Below are positions 1 through 8,927 of a stretch of DNA of 64,000 bases, piece by piece (position 1 is the stretch's first letter; every line of letters begins with the position of its first letter). Both the position numbers and the translations under genes were made by a program. This stretch comes from Chitinophaga sp. CF118 (lineage in GTDB: Bacteria > Bacteroidota > Bacteroidia > Chitinophagales > Chitinophagaceae), in contig NZ_FOMK01000006.1 of the NCBI RefSeq assembly GCF_900112615.1, positions 233,296 through 297,295 on the forward strand. Reading direction: 5' to 3'. The notes under the pieces are model-generated. The model made no database searches, was not told the origin of the DNA, and saw nothing but the letters and a program-made list of their open reading frames with translations.

Positions 1-2
1 TT

Positions 3-2114
3 GGTTATGCACCTGATCTGAAAGTCTGGGACCAGAAAAGGTATGTAAACTGGCAGAAATTCTTAATGGGAGGAACTGCCTATACTACGGATGCAAATTT
101 TAATATTTCAGGAGGTAATGCCAATACACAATTTTTCGGAAGTACAAGTGCTCATCATGAATCGTCCGTATTTCCGTCAGAATCAGATGTTGGTTATAAG
201 AGAGGAACATTCGACTTTATGCTTAATCATAAGTCAACTGATAAACATTTTACTGTTGATTTTAACGGTAAGTATTCCCTTGATAACAACCGGTTGTATA
301 ACGCCGTTTTAGCCAGTATTTTGTTGCCTCCAAATGCGCCGGATTTGCATGATGTATCGGGGCATCTTAATTGGGCAGAAAATGGGGCATATTTTAATAA
401 TCCGCTGGCAGAATTTTTGAAGAAGTACGATATCAAAACATACAATGCATTAGCCAGTTTAAAACTGGGTTACCGGATATTTGAGGGATTGACTTTTCGT
501 TCCAGTTTCGGTTATAACAGGTTAACTACAAAAGAGAATTCGCAGAATCCGTTATCCGCACAGAATCCTTTTACTACTTCTGATAAAACAAGTTCAGCTA
601 GTTTTGCTTCCGGTAACTTTGAAAGTTATATTATTGAACCACAACTGGATTATTTCAGATTATTCCCATTTGGGAAAGTCTCCTTCCTGGTAGGCGCGTC
701 CTGGCAGTATAGTAAAACCAGTATCAAAAATCTGATGGGAATTGGCTATACTGATGAAGCGCTATTAAATTCACTTGATGCCGCGGCTTCCGTTAATACT
801 ATTTCTGATAATCGTGCGAATTATAAGTATGCAGCCATGTTCGGCCGTTTAAACTATAATTATAATGACAGGTACATCGTAAATATATCAGCAAGAAGAG
901 ACGGATCAAGTCGTTTCGGGCCAGGTAAAAAATCCAATAACTTTGGCTCTGTAGGGGCCGCATGGATATTTACCAATGAAACATTTGCCAAAGGATTATC
1001 AGGCTTCCTGGATTTTGGTAAACTTAGAGGTAGTTATGGTATAACCGGGAATGACCAGATTGGCGATTACCGGTTTTTGAATTTGTGGTCGTCTATATCA
1101 TTAAGGCCTTATCAGAATATTAATTCTCTTCTGCCCGTTACACTATTTAATCGTGACTTTTCCTGGGAGCGGAATAAGAAGCTGACGGCTGCCCTGGAGT
1201 TAGGTACTTTTGATAACCGGCTGTTTGCTTCCGTTACTTATTACAGAAACCGGAGTGATAATCAATTACTCGAATATCCCTTGCCCGCAACTACAGGCTT
1301 TCTGACAATTACTAAAAATTGGCCGGCCGTGATCATTAACAGAGGCTGGGAGTTTGAATTAACAGCAGATATTATCAAAAAGCCTCTTACTACCTGGACA
1401 ATCTCAGCGAATCTAACGGTGCCGTACAATAGGCTGGTAAGTTATCCGGAAATTGAAAATTCATCCTACAGTTCCCGTTATAATGTGGGTTCTTCCGTGA
1501 ATGTTCTTAAGAGACTCCGTTCATCGGGGGTTGATAAAACAACCGGGCTTTTTACATTCGAAGATGTTAATAAGGATGGTTTATATGATACTAACGACTA
1601 CCAGGTTGTAGGGAAACAGGACCCTGCATATTATGGTGGTGTTGGTAATTCATTCAGGTTTCGTGCATTTTCACTTGACATCTTTTTAGAGTTTAAGAAA
1701 CAGACAGTTCCCAATTATTTATTTGCCATCTATTTGAACAATCTTATACCTGGTCTTTTATCCAATCAGGCTACTTCCATACTGGATCGCTGGCAAAAAG
1801 AGGGAGACGCTTCCAGTGGCCAGAAATATACAGCCTCTGTGAGCAGTGCGGCATATGCAGCAAAAAGCAATGTTGTTTTTTCTGATGAAGCATATAGTAA
1901 TGGCGCATACGTGAAACTCAGAAATGTTTCCCTTTCTTATACAATGACGAAGGCAATGGCAGATAAGTTGAGATTGAAACAGGTACGTTTCTATATCCAG
2001 GGACAGAACCTGTTTACTTTTACGCGATATAAGGGGTTTGATCCTGAAACGCCATACTACTTTTCGTTGCCACCACTTAGAACGATAAGAACAGGTGTAC
2101 AGTTCAACTTTTAA
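3..2114 (+). CDS. SusC/RagA-family TonB-dependent outer-membrane receptor (5' end outside window)
   Basis: The reading frame is open from the first bases of the window, so the signal peptide, carboxypeptidase-like domain and plug lie upstream; about 700 residues of beta-barrel are visible. The sequence alternates short aromatic strands and ends with a typical SusC tail: RFYIQGQNLFTFTRYKGFDP, then a final strand closing in TGVQFNF. SusC proteins import oligosaccharides or peptides through the outer membrane, powered by TonB, and work with a SusD lipoprotein. The SusD gene follows after a 50-bp gap in the same direction, which confirms the pairing. The substrate cannot be read from this fragment, and no glycoside hydrolase gene is directly attached downstream. 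Confidence 0.95.
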   Translation, partial: GYAPDLKVWDQKRYVNWQKFLMGGTAYTTDANFNISGGNANTQFFGSTSAHHESSVFPSESDVGYKRGTFDFMLNHKSTDKHFTVDFNGKYSLDNNRLYNAVLASILLPPNAPDLHDVSGHLNWAENGAYFNNPLAEFLKKYDIKTYNALASLKLGYRIFEGLTFRSSFGYNRLTTKENSQNPLSAQNPFTTSDKTSSASFASGNFESYIIEPQLDYFRLFPFGKVSFLVGASWQYSKTSIKNLMGIGYTDEALLNSLDAAASVNTISDNRANYKYAAMFGRLNYNYNDRYIVNISARRDGSSRFGPGKKSNNFGSVGAAWIFTNETFAKGLSGFLDFGKLRGSYGITGNDQIGDYRFLNLWSSISLRPYQNINSLLPVTLFNRDFSWERNKKLTAALELGTFDNRLFASVTYYRNRSDNQLLEYPLPATTGFLTITKNWPAVIINRGWEFELTADIIKKPLTTWTISANLTVPYNRLVSYPEIENSSYSSRYNVGSSVNVLKRLRSSGVDKTTGLFTFEDVNKDGLYDTNDYQVVGKQDPAYYGGVGNSFRFRAFSLDIFLEFKKQTVPNYLFAIYLNNLIPGLLSNQATSILDRWQKEGDASSGQKYTASVSSAAYAAKSNVVFSDEAYSNGAYVKLRNVSLSYTMTKAMADKLRLKQVRFYIQGQNLFTFTRYKGFDPETPYYFSLPPLRTIRTGVQFNF

Positions 2115-2164
2115 AATGAGTCATATAGTCAACCAATAAAAGATAACAATAACAATTCACTGTT

Positions 2165-3565
2165 ATGAAACAATTAGTTAATTATATTTCCTGTGTATTG
2201 TTTGTAATGCTCCTGGTAGGTTGTGAAAAATTTACCCATGTGGACGGGCCGCCCAACAAGATTGCGAACGATGAGGTTTTTAAACATGATACCACTGCTA
2301 TCGCTGCGGTTACAGGAATCTATTCCAGAGCAATGATTGCAACTACCAGTTTTTTAAATGGCGGTATAACGATGAGTGCAGGATTGTCTGCAGACGAGTT
2401 TATTTATAATGGCAGTGACCCTACTGCTATAGAGTTTTTTGTCAATTCTATTGAATCTTCAAACTCATTTATAAAAACAAATTTGTGGTATAATGCTTAC
2501 AGTCTGGTATATCAAACAAATGCCTGCATTGAAGGGCTCAATGCCAGCAAAGGACTGTCATCTGCTACAAAGAACCAGTTGCTGGGAGAATCTCACTTTA
2601 TCAGGGCGCTCATTTATTTTAACCTTATTAATCTTTTCGGGGATGTTCCACTGGTGCTTAAAACGGATTACGTTACCAATGCCACGCTAGCAAGAAGCAG
2701 TACAACCATTATTAAGTCCCAGATGAAAGATGATCTTACTATTGCGATAAATTTACTCAGTCCCGCATATCCTACTATAAACCGGGTGAGGCCTAATAAA
2801 TGGGCTGCTACAGGTTTACTGGCAAGGATCCATTTATATGGCGGAAACTGGGCTGAAGCAGAGAATGCAGCAAGCCAGGTAATCAATTCCGGTAATTACT
2901 TCCTGGAAAAGAATCTGAATAATGTATTTGTATATAACAGCGAAGAAAGTATTTTTCAATTCATGCCTGTATCAACCGGTTACAATACCACGGAAGGAAA
3001 TATGTTTGTTCCCACAGCTGGCAGTTCTACTATCCCTTTGTATTCTTTTTCCGGTTATCAGTTGAATGCATTTGAACCGGGTGATAAACGATTGTCCAGC
3101 TGGATTAATAATAAAACGGTCGGTGGGGTGCAATACACTTATCCTTATAAGTATAAACTGAAGGCTGACTTTGACCCAAACTATGTACCTACAGAATACT
3201 ATATAGTGCTTAGGCTAGCCGAACAATACCTTATCCGGTCAGAAGCCAGGGCAAACCAGGAAAATCTTACAGGGGCTGTACAGGATCTTGACAGTATCCG
3301 CAGCAGAGCAGGATTGCCATTGGTATCCATCAAGAATCCATCTATCAGTAAAGAGGAGTTGCTGGTAGCTATACAAAAGGAACGTCAAACGGAGCTGTTT
3401 GCCGAATGGGGACATCGCTGGTTCGATCTAAAAAGAACACAGGAGGCAGATGCAATACTGAAAAACAGAAAGCAGGGTTGGAATGTTACCGATACACTTT
3501 ATCCTATTCCCAGCAGTGAACGGGCGTTAAATAAAAATCTTACACAGAATCCAGGGTATAATTAG
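2165..3565 (+). CDS. SusD/RagB-family nutrient-binding outer-membrane lipoprotein
   Basis: The 466-residue product starts with a lipoprotein signal peptide whose lipobox is LVGC (Cys about residue 20). SusD hallmarks follow: TPR-like helices including an ESHFIRALIYFNLINLFGDVP stretch, and a C-terminal LRLAEQYLIRSEARA helix followed by the ELFAEWGHRWFDLKRT segment. SusD proteins sit as a lid on the SusC barrel and bind the glycan at the cell surface. The gene lies 50 bp after the SusC gene and is very probably co-transcribed. A terminator-like hairpin follows directly, so the operon seems to end here. Ligand specificity is unknown. Confidence 0.96.
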   Translation: MKQLVNYISCVLFVMLLVGCEKFTHVDGPPNKIANDEVFKHDTTAIAAVTGIYSRAMIATTSFLNGGITMSAGLSADEFIYNGSDPTAIEFFVNSIESSNSFIKTNLWYNAYSLVYQTNACIEGLNASKGLSSATKNQLLGESHFIRALIYFNLINLFGDVPLVLKTDYVTNATLARSSTTIIKSQMKDDLTIAINLLSPAYPTINRVRPNKWAATGLLARIHLYGGNWAEAENAASQVINSGNYFLEKNLNNVFVYNSEESIFQFMPVSTGYNTTEGNMFVPTAGSSTIPLYSFSGYQLNAFEPGDKRLSSWINNKTVGGVQYTYPYKYKLKADFDPNYVPTEYYIVLRLAEQYLIRSEARANQENLTGAVQDLDSIRSRAGLPLVSIKNPSISKEELLVAIQKERQTELFAEWGHRWFDLKRTQEADAILKNRKQGWNVTDTLYPIPSSERALNKNLTQNPGYN

Positions 3566-3576
3566 TATTGTATAAA

Positions 3577-3619
3577 GAAGAGTGTATGAGGGATTTTAAT
3601 GCCCTTCATACGCTCTTCC
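3577..3619 (+). terminator. hairpin after the susCD operon
   Basis: A GAAGAGTGTATGA arm pairs with TCATACGCTCTTC across a short loop, with one G-T pair and a bulge near the loop. It lies between the SusD stop and the convergent small gene at 3636, so it can serve both directions. Confidence 0.6.
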
Positions 3620-3635
3620 TGTTTTAAACGGGAAA

Positions 3636-3872
3636 CTATTGCGCTTTATAAACAATCAAGGTCGGGTGGTCCTGAGCATTCAAGCAGAATACTGCATCCC
3701 CGGGGCATTCCTGCTCGGCCTGGGCGGTAGTAGCAATGATAAAGGGGTTACCGTTCTTATCCAGCCAGGTATGTAATGCTGCATGCTCAGGTATTTTTAC
3801 CCTTGTAGCGTAAGCCCCACCTACTCCAACGAGCGCAGCAATCGCTGCGAGTGCGAATTTCATTCTTGACAT
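3636..3872 (-). CDS. small exported two-cysteine protein, DUF6520-like
   Basis: The 78-residue product has an N-terminal hydrophobic export signal ending near GGAYA, leaving a mature part of about 55 residues with exactly two cysteines in ECPGDAVFC, suggesting one disulfide. It resembles the small DUF6520-type secreted proteins that are common in Bacteroidota and have no known function; that match is from memory, not a search. It is the last gene of a minus-strand unit behind a MauE-like membrane protein and a LanKC-like kinase. MauE relatives help disulfide chemistry in the envelope, so this protein is a plausible client. A role as a modified-peptide precursor is possible but unsupported, because the leader looks like an ordinary Sec signal. 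Confidence 0.7.
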   Translation of the reverse strand: MSRMKFALAAIAALVGVGGAYATRVKIPEHAALHTWLDKNGNPFIIATTAQAEQECPGDAVFCLNAQDHPTLIVYKAQ

Positions 3873-3954
3873 AACATTAAATTTTAGGTTACTGATAAAG
3901 ATTCACTGCCAGTTTAATGAAGATTGTAAGCTGCAGCTTACTCCAGCCTGTATA

Positions 3955-4383
3955 TTACTCATGCTTATATTTTTTATTTTTCATCAACAGAATTGCTACT
4001 ATTCCTGCACATACAAAGAACAGGTTAAAATAAAGGTGTTCCATCCAGGTCAGCTCAGTGATGGCTCCTCCACAGGCACAGGGAATTTTTCCAAAGTAAT
4101 TTAGCTGGATCAGGATAATATAACCTGTGAATAAGATCATCATTCCCGTAGCAATCTTAAGACCAATGTTGCGGGTCCTGTCAATCATCATGAGCAGGGA
4201 CACAAGTACTTCTGAAATAGGGATACCCCATACCAGTAGTGGTATATATTTACTATCAAAAGGTTGCCTTTTGATCTGCGAAACAAAAACAGTAAACCCC
4301 AGCCATTTACTTACGGCGGCATACGTGAACATGGCAATGAATAAAAAACTGACCGTACTAATGATGATTTCCCTCTTTTTCAT
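3955..4383 (-). CDS. MauE/DoxX-type redox-associated membrane protein
   Basis: The 142-residue protein has four predicted membrane helices and a conserved CACGG motif in a short loop after the third helix (about residues 105-110). MauE-family proteins are thought to carry reducing or oxidising equivalents across the membrane for disulfide formation in exported proteins, originally methylamine dehydrogenase. No methylamine genes are present here. The gene starts 11 bp after the stop of the LanKC-like gene and precedes the small exported two-cysteine protein, so the three read as one operon. The likely job, by context, is redox handling of the small protein or of a peptide made by the unit. Confidence 0.85.
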   Translation of the reverse strand: MKKREIIISTVSFLFIAMFTYAAVSKWLGFTVFVSQIKRQPFDSKYIPLLVWGIPISEVLVSLLMMIDRTRNIGLKIATGMMILFTGYIILIQLNYFGKIPCACGGAITELTWMEHLYFNLFFVCAGIVAILLMKNKKYKHE

Positions 4384-4394
4384 GGCGTATTGTA

Positions 4395-5741
4395 TTATAT
4401 CTTAACAAGATTATCGGTGTTGGTCGGTAGGGTGTCTGCTCCTAATAAATTGATAATGGCTGGCAGGGAGGGTCTCTTCTCCGCTTCAGGATCCATACAG
4501 CCGATAATAATATCCAGCAGATGGTTTTCGATACCGGCACTCAACAGCGTGTCATAGATATTCCCGGAAAACTCTTGTCCGCTTTTAGGATTTATTACAA
4601 TATAGGCAAGTACGGCTCCCAGGGAGAATATGTCTTCGGCAGTAGTGGGCGTTAAACTCATTCTTTGCTGCGGAGACATAAAGCCCGCTGTCCCGAAGCC
4701 GAAAGCAGGATGAGGTATTCCGGCAGGCATGTAATAAGCCAGTTCGAAATCAATAATGTGCACGATCTTGTTCCTGATAATGAAATTATTAATCTGAATA
4801 TCCCTGTGTAGATATCCTGCCTTATGCAGGTTGCTGATAATTGTTATAATCTGCAGAAAATAATCGAGTAATTCATTTCGTGTATGCGCCGGCAAATCTT
4901 TCCAGGTGAGATTGCCATGTAGCAGGCTGGTTTTTTGCAGCAGGCTTTCTCCTTCAATATATTCGGTGATCAGATAATAATCATTTCCCTTCCTGCAAAA
5001 GTCTATTACACGTGGAACCGGTATTTTGTCCTGCAGGTCTTCCAGTACGGTTTTCTGCCATTGCAGTTTATGAAAGGAACGCCGTTCGGATTTATCAACA
5101 AATGATCCTGCACGAGCCTGTTTTATGATACATGGCGTGAAGGAAAATCCTTTCAGGTTTACCCCCAGGTTGATATCACCCTTAGGGCTAAACTTTAATA
5201 AGCGGATGGGCACATAATATCTGCCAATTATTCCTTTCCGTTTCCTGATACGATAGGCTTTGGGAATTTTAAACGGCATCTTTGTTTCAGGGCCTTGTGG
5301 GGGAGATGCGTAAAGTATTCTCCCAATTCTGAGACAACTGTCTATCAGAATACCTTCGTAGTTTTTTGTTACCAGTTCCAGTTCTTCTGCCAATAATAAA
5401 GCCTGTTTAACAGAAGATGGATAAATCATAAAGATCTTCCCCGCATCTTTAACACCTAACCCCTGTCCATTACTGGCATCCACCAGTTTACTATTCTGTA
5501 GTAGTTTAAAAGGTACATGATATGCCTGAAGCAGCGGTGCAACTTCATGAATCACTTTTCCTGCATCCTGCGACAATACTGATAGATATAGGATCCAGCC
5601 ATGAGCCTGTTTGCAATTACCTACTTCCAGCCAGGGATCATCATTACAATAGGTAATACCAAATTTCGACAAGATTTCCCCATAATGCATTACTTCACTG
5701 ATAGGAAAGGGGAATCCATTAACCACATAGGGAATTGACAT
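4395..5741 (-). CDS. LanKC-like lyase-kinase lacking the LanC cyclase domain
   Basis: The 448-residue protein matches the N-terminal two thirds of class III lanthipeptide synthetases. Residues about 45-110 look like the OspF/SpvC-type phospho-Ser/Thr lyase region: GWILYLSVL, then VPFK at 76-79 and DAGKIFMIYP at 99-108. Residues about 200-440 form a Ser/Thr kinase: IIKQAR with the candidate ATP-anchoring lysine at 207, LHRDIQINN at 311-319, and IDFE at 330-333 in place of DFG, as is usual in LanKC kinases, followed by a GTAGFMSP activation segment. The sequence ends at the kinase C-lobe, so the zinc-dependent LanC cyclase is absent. It leads a minus-strand unit with a MauE-like protein and a small exported protein. 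It could dehydrate Ser/Thr in a peptide or phosphorylate a protein target. No obvious precursor peptide was recognised. Confidence 0.85.
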   Translation of the reverse strand: MSIPYVVNGFPFPISEVMHYGEILSKFGITYCNDDPWLEVGNCKQAHGWILYLSVLSQDAGKVIHEVAPLLQAYHVPFKLLQNSKLVDASNGQGLGVKDAGKIFMIYPSSVKQALLLAEELELVTKNYEGILIDSCLRIGRILYASPPQGPETKMPFKIPKAYRIRKRKGIIGRYYVPIRLLKFSPKGDINLGVNLKGFSFTPCIIKQARAGSFVDKSERRSFHKLQWQKTVLEDLQDKIPVPRVIDFCRKGNDYYLITEYIEGESLLQKTSLLHGNLTWKDLPAHTRNELLDYFLQIITIISNLHKAGYLHRDIQINNFIIRNKIVHIIDFELAYYMPAGIPHPAFGFGTAGFMSPQQRMSLTPTTAEDIFSLGAVLAYIVINPKSGQEFSGNIYDTLLSAGIENHLLDIIIGCMDPEAEKRPSLPAIINLLGADTLPTNTDNLVKI

Positions 5742-6169
5742 AAAAAGTCCTTTAAGGAATTCGTGTTAAATGAATTTCACAGCACGATTGTATGTTTATT
5801 ATAAGCCGTTGTACTAGATTTTGTTGAGTATGTCCTTACCCATTTATGTTACACTCTCAAAGTTAAAAAAAGACTGCATGATAAAAGTTATTCCCCGTAG
5901 AAATAAAAGCTCCCGTTTAATTCAAATGCTCAATAGTAAAAAGTACCCTGCCCACATTCAGGTAATAGAATATGAAATTTATAACAATTTATCCAGAAAA
6001 AAAGTTTAGAAGTGTTTTATTTATATAGAGAATAGCAACCCATGAAAATTTTAAAAACAGTATGATTGAATATAATATAAATAAATAACCCAAATTGTAA
6101 GAATGTATATTTCTGGATATTGTATTACATATTGAAAATCATTATTTTAGTTAATCATATATAATTTTT
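5742..6169. other. AT-rich intergenic region with one doubtful short reading frame
   Basis: This stretch separates the divergent LanKC-like operon and the secreted protein at 6219. A plus-strand frame 5830-6009 could encode about 59 residues (starting MSLPIYVTLSKLKKDC, lysine- and arginine-rich), but it has no recognisable domain or good start context. It is kept only as a possible small gene, worth noting because it lies directly upstream of a peptide-modifying-type enzyme. The rest is strongly AT-rich with no clear structure. Confidence 0.3.
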
Positions 6170-6177
6170 TATATTTG
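6170..6177 (+). promoter_or_regulatory. Bacteroidota -7 box (TATATTTG)
   Basis: TATATTTG fits the TAnnTTTG consensus of the Bacteroidota housekeeping sigma factor. It lies about 40 bp upstream of the ATG at 6219. The matching -33 element is weak (TTTTAG near 6145). Confidence 0.5.
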
Positions 6178-6218
6178 TAAGTAAATGCAGTCTTATCTTT
6201 ACAGCAGAAAATCCCCCT

Positions 6219-7073
6219 ATGAAACAGTTATTATTTTTTATAATGATGATAACCTGTTGGTTACCGTCTTTTGCACAGACGGAAGGATATGTTGAACACA
6301 ACTTATGGAATGTACAATCTGAAGATACCTTAATGATCTTTGCGGATAAAGCGTATATCCGTCGTGAGCCATCCCTTCAATCAGTAATAACCGATAGTCT
6401 TTCCATTGGAAGCAGTGTTATTATTAAGGGAGGTAGTGCAGGTACACCACTTATGATGAAAGGCATTGTAGCCCCCTGGAAACAGGTACATTATGCTGTA
6501 GCGGGAAAAGAGAGGAAAGGGTATATCTGGCTTGGATTACTGGCGCTGAAACATTGTACAAAGGATAGTATTGATTTCCTGTACGGAATAGATAAAGTAA
6601 GAACAGATGCATCTGATAAAAAGCCTCTTAAATATTGTATCCAGGTAAAAGCTATAGATCAGAAATCCAGATTACTGGATATGAAAGAGTTCCCCGTATC
6701 CGGCAGCGTATATGCTACATCGACAGAGGGGAAGTTATTAGGCGATATGGGGCTGGAAAAACTATCTACCATCCTCCGGGTTTCTTTTAGCGGAGATAAC
6801 GGAGAAGCACGTGGTATTCCTACTGAGTATTATTATTTCGGCTGGACTGGTAGCAAATTTCTATTGTTACCTGGTAAGTCGGTAGTGAGTGAAGGGGGCA
6901 TCGTCTACTATGGGGATACACTGTTATATCCAAAGGAAACCGGCGGAGAGCCAGGGAAAATCATAAAACTCACTATGGATGGTGAGGTATGCGATGATGG
7001 CAAAACGATTGTCAAAAAAAGCAACTCCAAAGAAATTTATGTTTGGGATGGGCAGAAAGCAGTGAAACAATAA
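6219..7073 (+). CDS. secreted protein with an SH3-like domain, function unknown
   Basis: The 284-residue protein has a Sec signal peptide ending SFAQ (about residue 20). Residues about 40-108 read like a bacterial SH3 fold: DKAYIRREPSLQS, then short strands, then GYIWLGLLAL. Such domains often bind peptidoglycan or act as spacers in envelope proteins. The rest (about 110-284) is beta-rich and was not recognised. The gene is single, with its own -7 box upstream. A coding-like scrap of another protein begins just after it. It resembles periplasmic proteins found near toxin genes in Chitinophaga-like genomes, but no immunity role can be shown. Confidence 0.75.
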   Translation: MKQLLFFIMMITCWLPSFAQTEGYVEHNLWNVQSEDTLMIFADKAYIRREPSLQSVITDSLSIGSSVIIKGGSAGTPLMMKGIVAPWKQVHYAVAGKERKGYIWLGLLALKHCTKDSIDFLYGIDKVRTDASDKKPLKYCIQVKAIDQKSRLLDMKEFPVSGSVYATSTEGKLLGDMGLEKLSTILRVSFSGDNGEARGIPTEYYYFGWTGSKFLLLPGKSVVSEGGIVYYGDTLLYPKETGGEPGKIIKLTMDGEVCDDGKTIVKKSNSKEIYVWDGQKAVKQ

Positions 7074-7097
7074 CCCCCGCTATATTGCCATTGTACT

Positions 7098-7241
7098 GCC
7101 CTGCGTCAAATTCAAAGTAATTGGTGCTATCTGCCTGGAGCTTATGGTAATAATATATCATATTTTGGCCCAGGGCAAAAAGTTCGAGGTTGGATGAGTA
7201 AGTATCTCTCTAATTGGGTGGTAAAAGGGGAGAAAATCTAA
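7098..7241 (+). pseudogene. orphan C-terminal coding scrap
   Basis: A frame without a start reads ...ALRQIQSNWCYLPGAYG, then an Asn/Ile/Tyr-rich stretch, and ends GWMSKYLSNWVVKGEKI before TAA at 7239-7241. Codon use and the aromatic/glycine pattern look protein-like, but there is no upstream start or ribosome site. It resembles the tail of a larger protein left after deletion, possibly a toxin tip. The family was not recognised. Confidence 0.3.
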
Positions 7242-7300
7242 CTATGGCCTTCTGCATTGGCTTTCAGAGTGTGGCCGGGAGTTTGTGATAGATTTTATTT

Positions 7301-7308
7301 TATCTTTG
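7301..7308 (+). promoter_or_regulatory. -7 box (TATCTTTG) placing transcription start at or next to the ATG
   Basis: TATCTTTG is a full TAnnTTTG match ending 5 bp before the ATG at 7314. If used, the mRNA would be leaderless or nearly so. A TTTG at 7282-7285 is slightly too close (15 bp) for an ideal -33 element. Confidence 0.45.
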
Positions 7309-7313
7309 TTTGT

Positions 7314-8846
7314 ATGAGGAAGTATCCAATAGGCTTACAAGATTTCGGGGAAATAAGGAATGGAGGGTTTTTATATATCGATAAAACCCAACTAATCCAT
7401 AAGCTGATAGAATCAGGGAAGTATTATTTCCTGAGTCGCCCCAGACGTTTTGGTAAATCCCTGTTGTTATCAACCATTAAGGAGATTTTTAAGGGTAATA
7501 AAAAGCTATTTGAAGGCCTTTGGATCCACGATCAATGGAATTGGGAACAAATACATCCTGTTATACATTTACGGCTAAGCAGGCTTGATTATCAACAATT
7601 TGGATTATATGAGGCGCTGAACATGGAAATGGGTGTTTTGGCAAAAGAGCTGGGCCTGGAACTTGAAGCAAGTCATTTAAAAGGCAGGTTTGAAGAACTA
7701 ATCCGTAAAGCTTCCGCCAATGGAAGGGTTGTGATACTGATTGATGAATATGATAAGCCGATTACAGACTATCTGGAAGATTTAGAGAGGGTGGAGGAGA
7801 ATAGATCAGTGTTTAAGAGTTTTTATTCTGTACTCAAGGATGCTGATGAATATATTCGCCTGCTGTTGATTACCGGTGTGGGTAGATTCACTAAGGTGAG
7901 TATTTTTTCTGATCTGAATAACCTGAATGATATCACTATACATCGTAATTATGCAACTATAGCTGGTATTACCCAACATGAACTGGAAAGTAACTTTGCA
8001 GAAGAGATCATCGAAAGACAACCACTTCAACCGGAATTGTTAAGTAAACTGAAATTTTGGTATAATGGTTATGCCTGGCATGAAGATGCAGAACGGGTAT
8101 ATAATCCATTTTCCGTATTGAAATACATGGATGGTCGTGATTTCAGGAATTACTGGTTTCAAACGGGTACGCCCACCTGGCTGGTAAAACACATGAAAGA
8201 AAGCGGAGAATTCGAAATTGAAAATATCCATATAGACGAAATTGCTCTTGGCAATTTAAATATAGAGCACTATTCAACAGTTCCGGTTTTGTTTCAAACT
8301 GGATATCTGACGATTAAAGGATATGATGCCTATACCGAATTATATGAGCTGGGATATCCGAATAAAGAGGTAGAGGATAGTTTAAATGATGCGCTGCTGA
8401 GTGCATATAGAGAAGTATATCCAGCCAGTAATTCTGTTGCGGTCACTACGGATTTGGGAAAGGCATTGAAAAATAATGATATGCCTCAATTAATCAAAGC
8501 GTTGGATGTAATATTGTCTACCATTCCTTATGATCATTGGAGAGCAGAAAGCGAATCTATCTTTCACATTATTGTGCATCTCTCTTTCAAGCGCTTAGGT
8601 CTTGATGTAAGAAGCGAAGTGCATAGTGCCACCGGCAGGTGCGATATACTGGTATTTACCGATCAATATATTTTTGCAATAGAACTGAAATTGAATGGTA
8701 CAGCTGCAAATGCTCTTCATCAGATTTTTGAGAAGGGTTATCTACGTTCTTATCAATTAGACATAAGAAAGAAAATAGCTATCGGCATTAATTTTTCATC
8801 TGAGAAACGATCTGTTGAAGAGTTACAAGTGAAGGAAATAGAATAA
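7314..8846 (+). CDS. AAA-ATPase-like protein with C-terminal PD-(D/E)XK nuclease-like domain
   Basis: The 510-residue product belongs to the paralogous AAA-ATPase_like/PDDEXK_9 family expanded in Bacteroidota. Near the N terminus are YPIGLQDFGEIR and YIDKT, then the variant P-loop RPRRFGKS (residues 42-49) and a Walker B ILIDEYDKP (about 141-149). The C-terminal 100 residues carry the nuclease-like pattern GRCDILVF ... IELKLNG followed by YLRSYQL. The biological role is not established; nuclease, defence and mobile-element roles have been suggested. I chose ATG 7314 over the upstream in-frame start because MRKYPIGL is the usual family N terminus. An Mrr fossil follows directly, so the locus may be an eroded defence or mobile island. 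Confidence 0.9.
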   Translation: MRKYPIGLQDFGEIRNGGFLYIDKTQLIHKLIESGKYYFLSRPRRFGKSLLLSTIKEIFKGNKKLFEGLWIHDQWNWEQIHPVIHLRLSRLDYQQFGLYEALNMEMGVLAKELGLELEASHLKGRFEELIRKASANGRVVILIDEYDKPITDYLEDLERVEENRSVFKSFYSVLKDADEYIRLLLITGVGRFTKVSIFSDLNNLNDITIHRNYATIAGITQHELESNFAEEIIERQPLQPELLSKLKFWYNGYAWHEDAERVYNPFSVLKYMDGRDFRNYWFQTGTPTWLVKHMKESGEFEIENIHIDEIALGNLNIEHYSTVPVLFQTGYLTIKGYDAYTELYELGYPNKEVEDSLNDALLSAYREVYPASNSVAVTTDLGKALKNNDMPQLIKALDVILSTIPYDHWRAESESIFHIIVHLSFKRLGLDVRSEVHSATGRCDILVFTDQYIFAIELKLNGTAANALHQIFEKGYLRSYQLDIRKKIAIGINFSSEKRSVEELQVKEIE

Positions 8847-8927
8847 TTACCACTGATCAACTTTTTTCACGTGATAGAAAGTTGACTATTTTACATCATG
8901 CCTATTTCTGATATAATCATTTAAATT

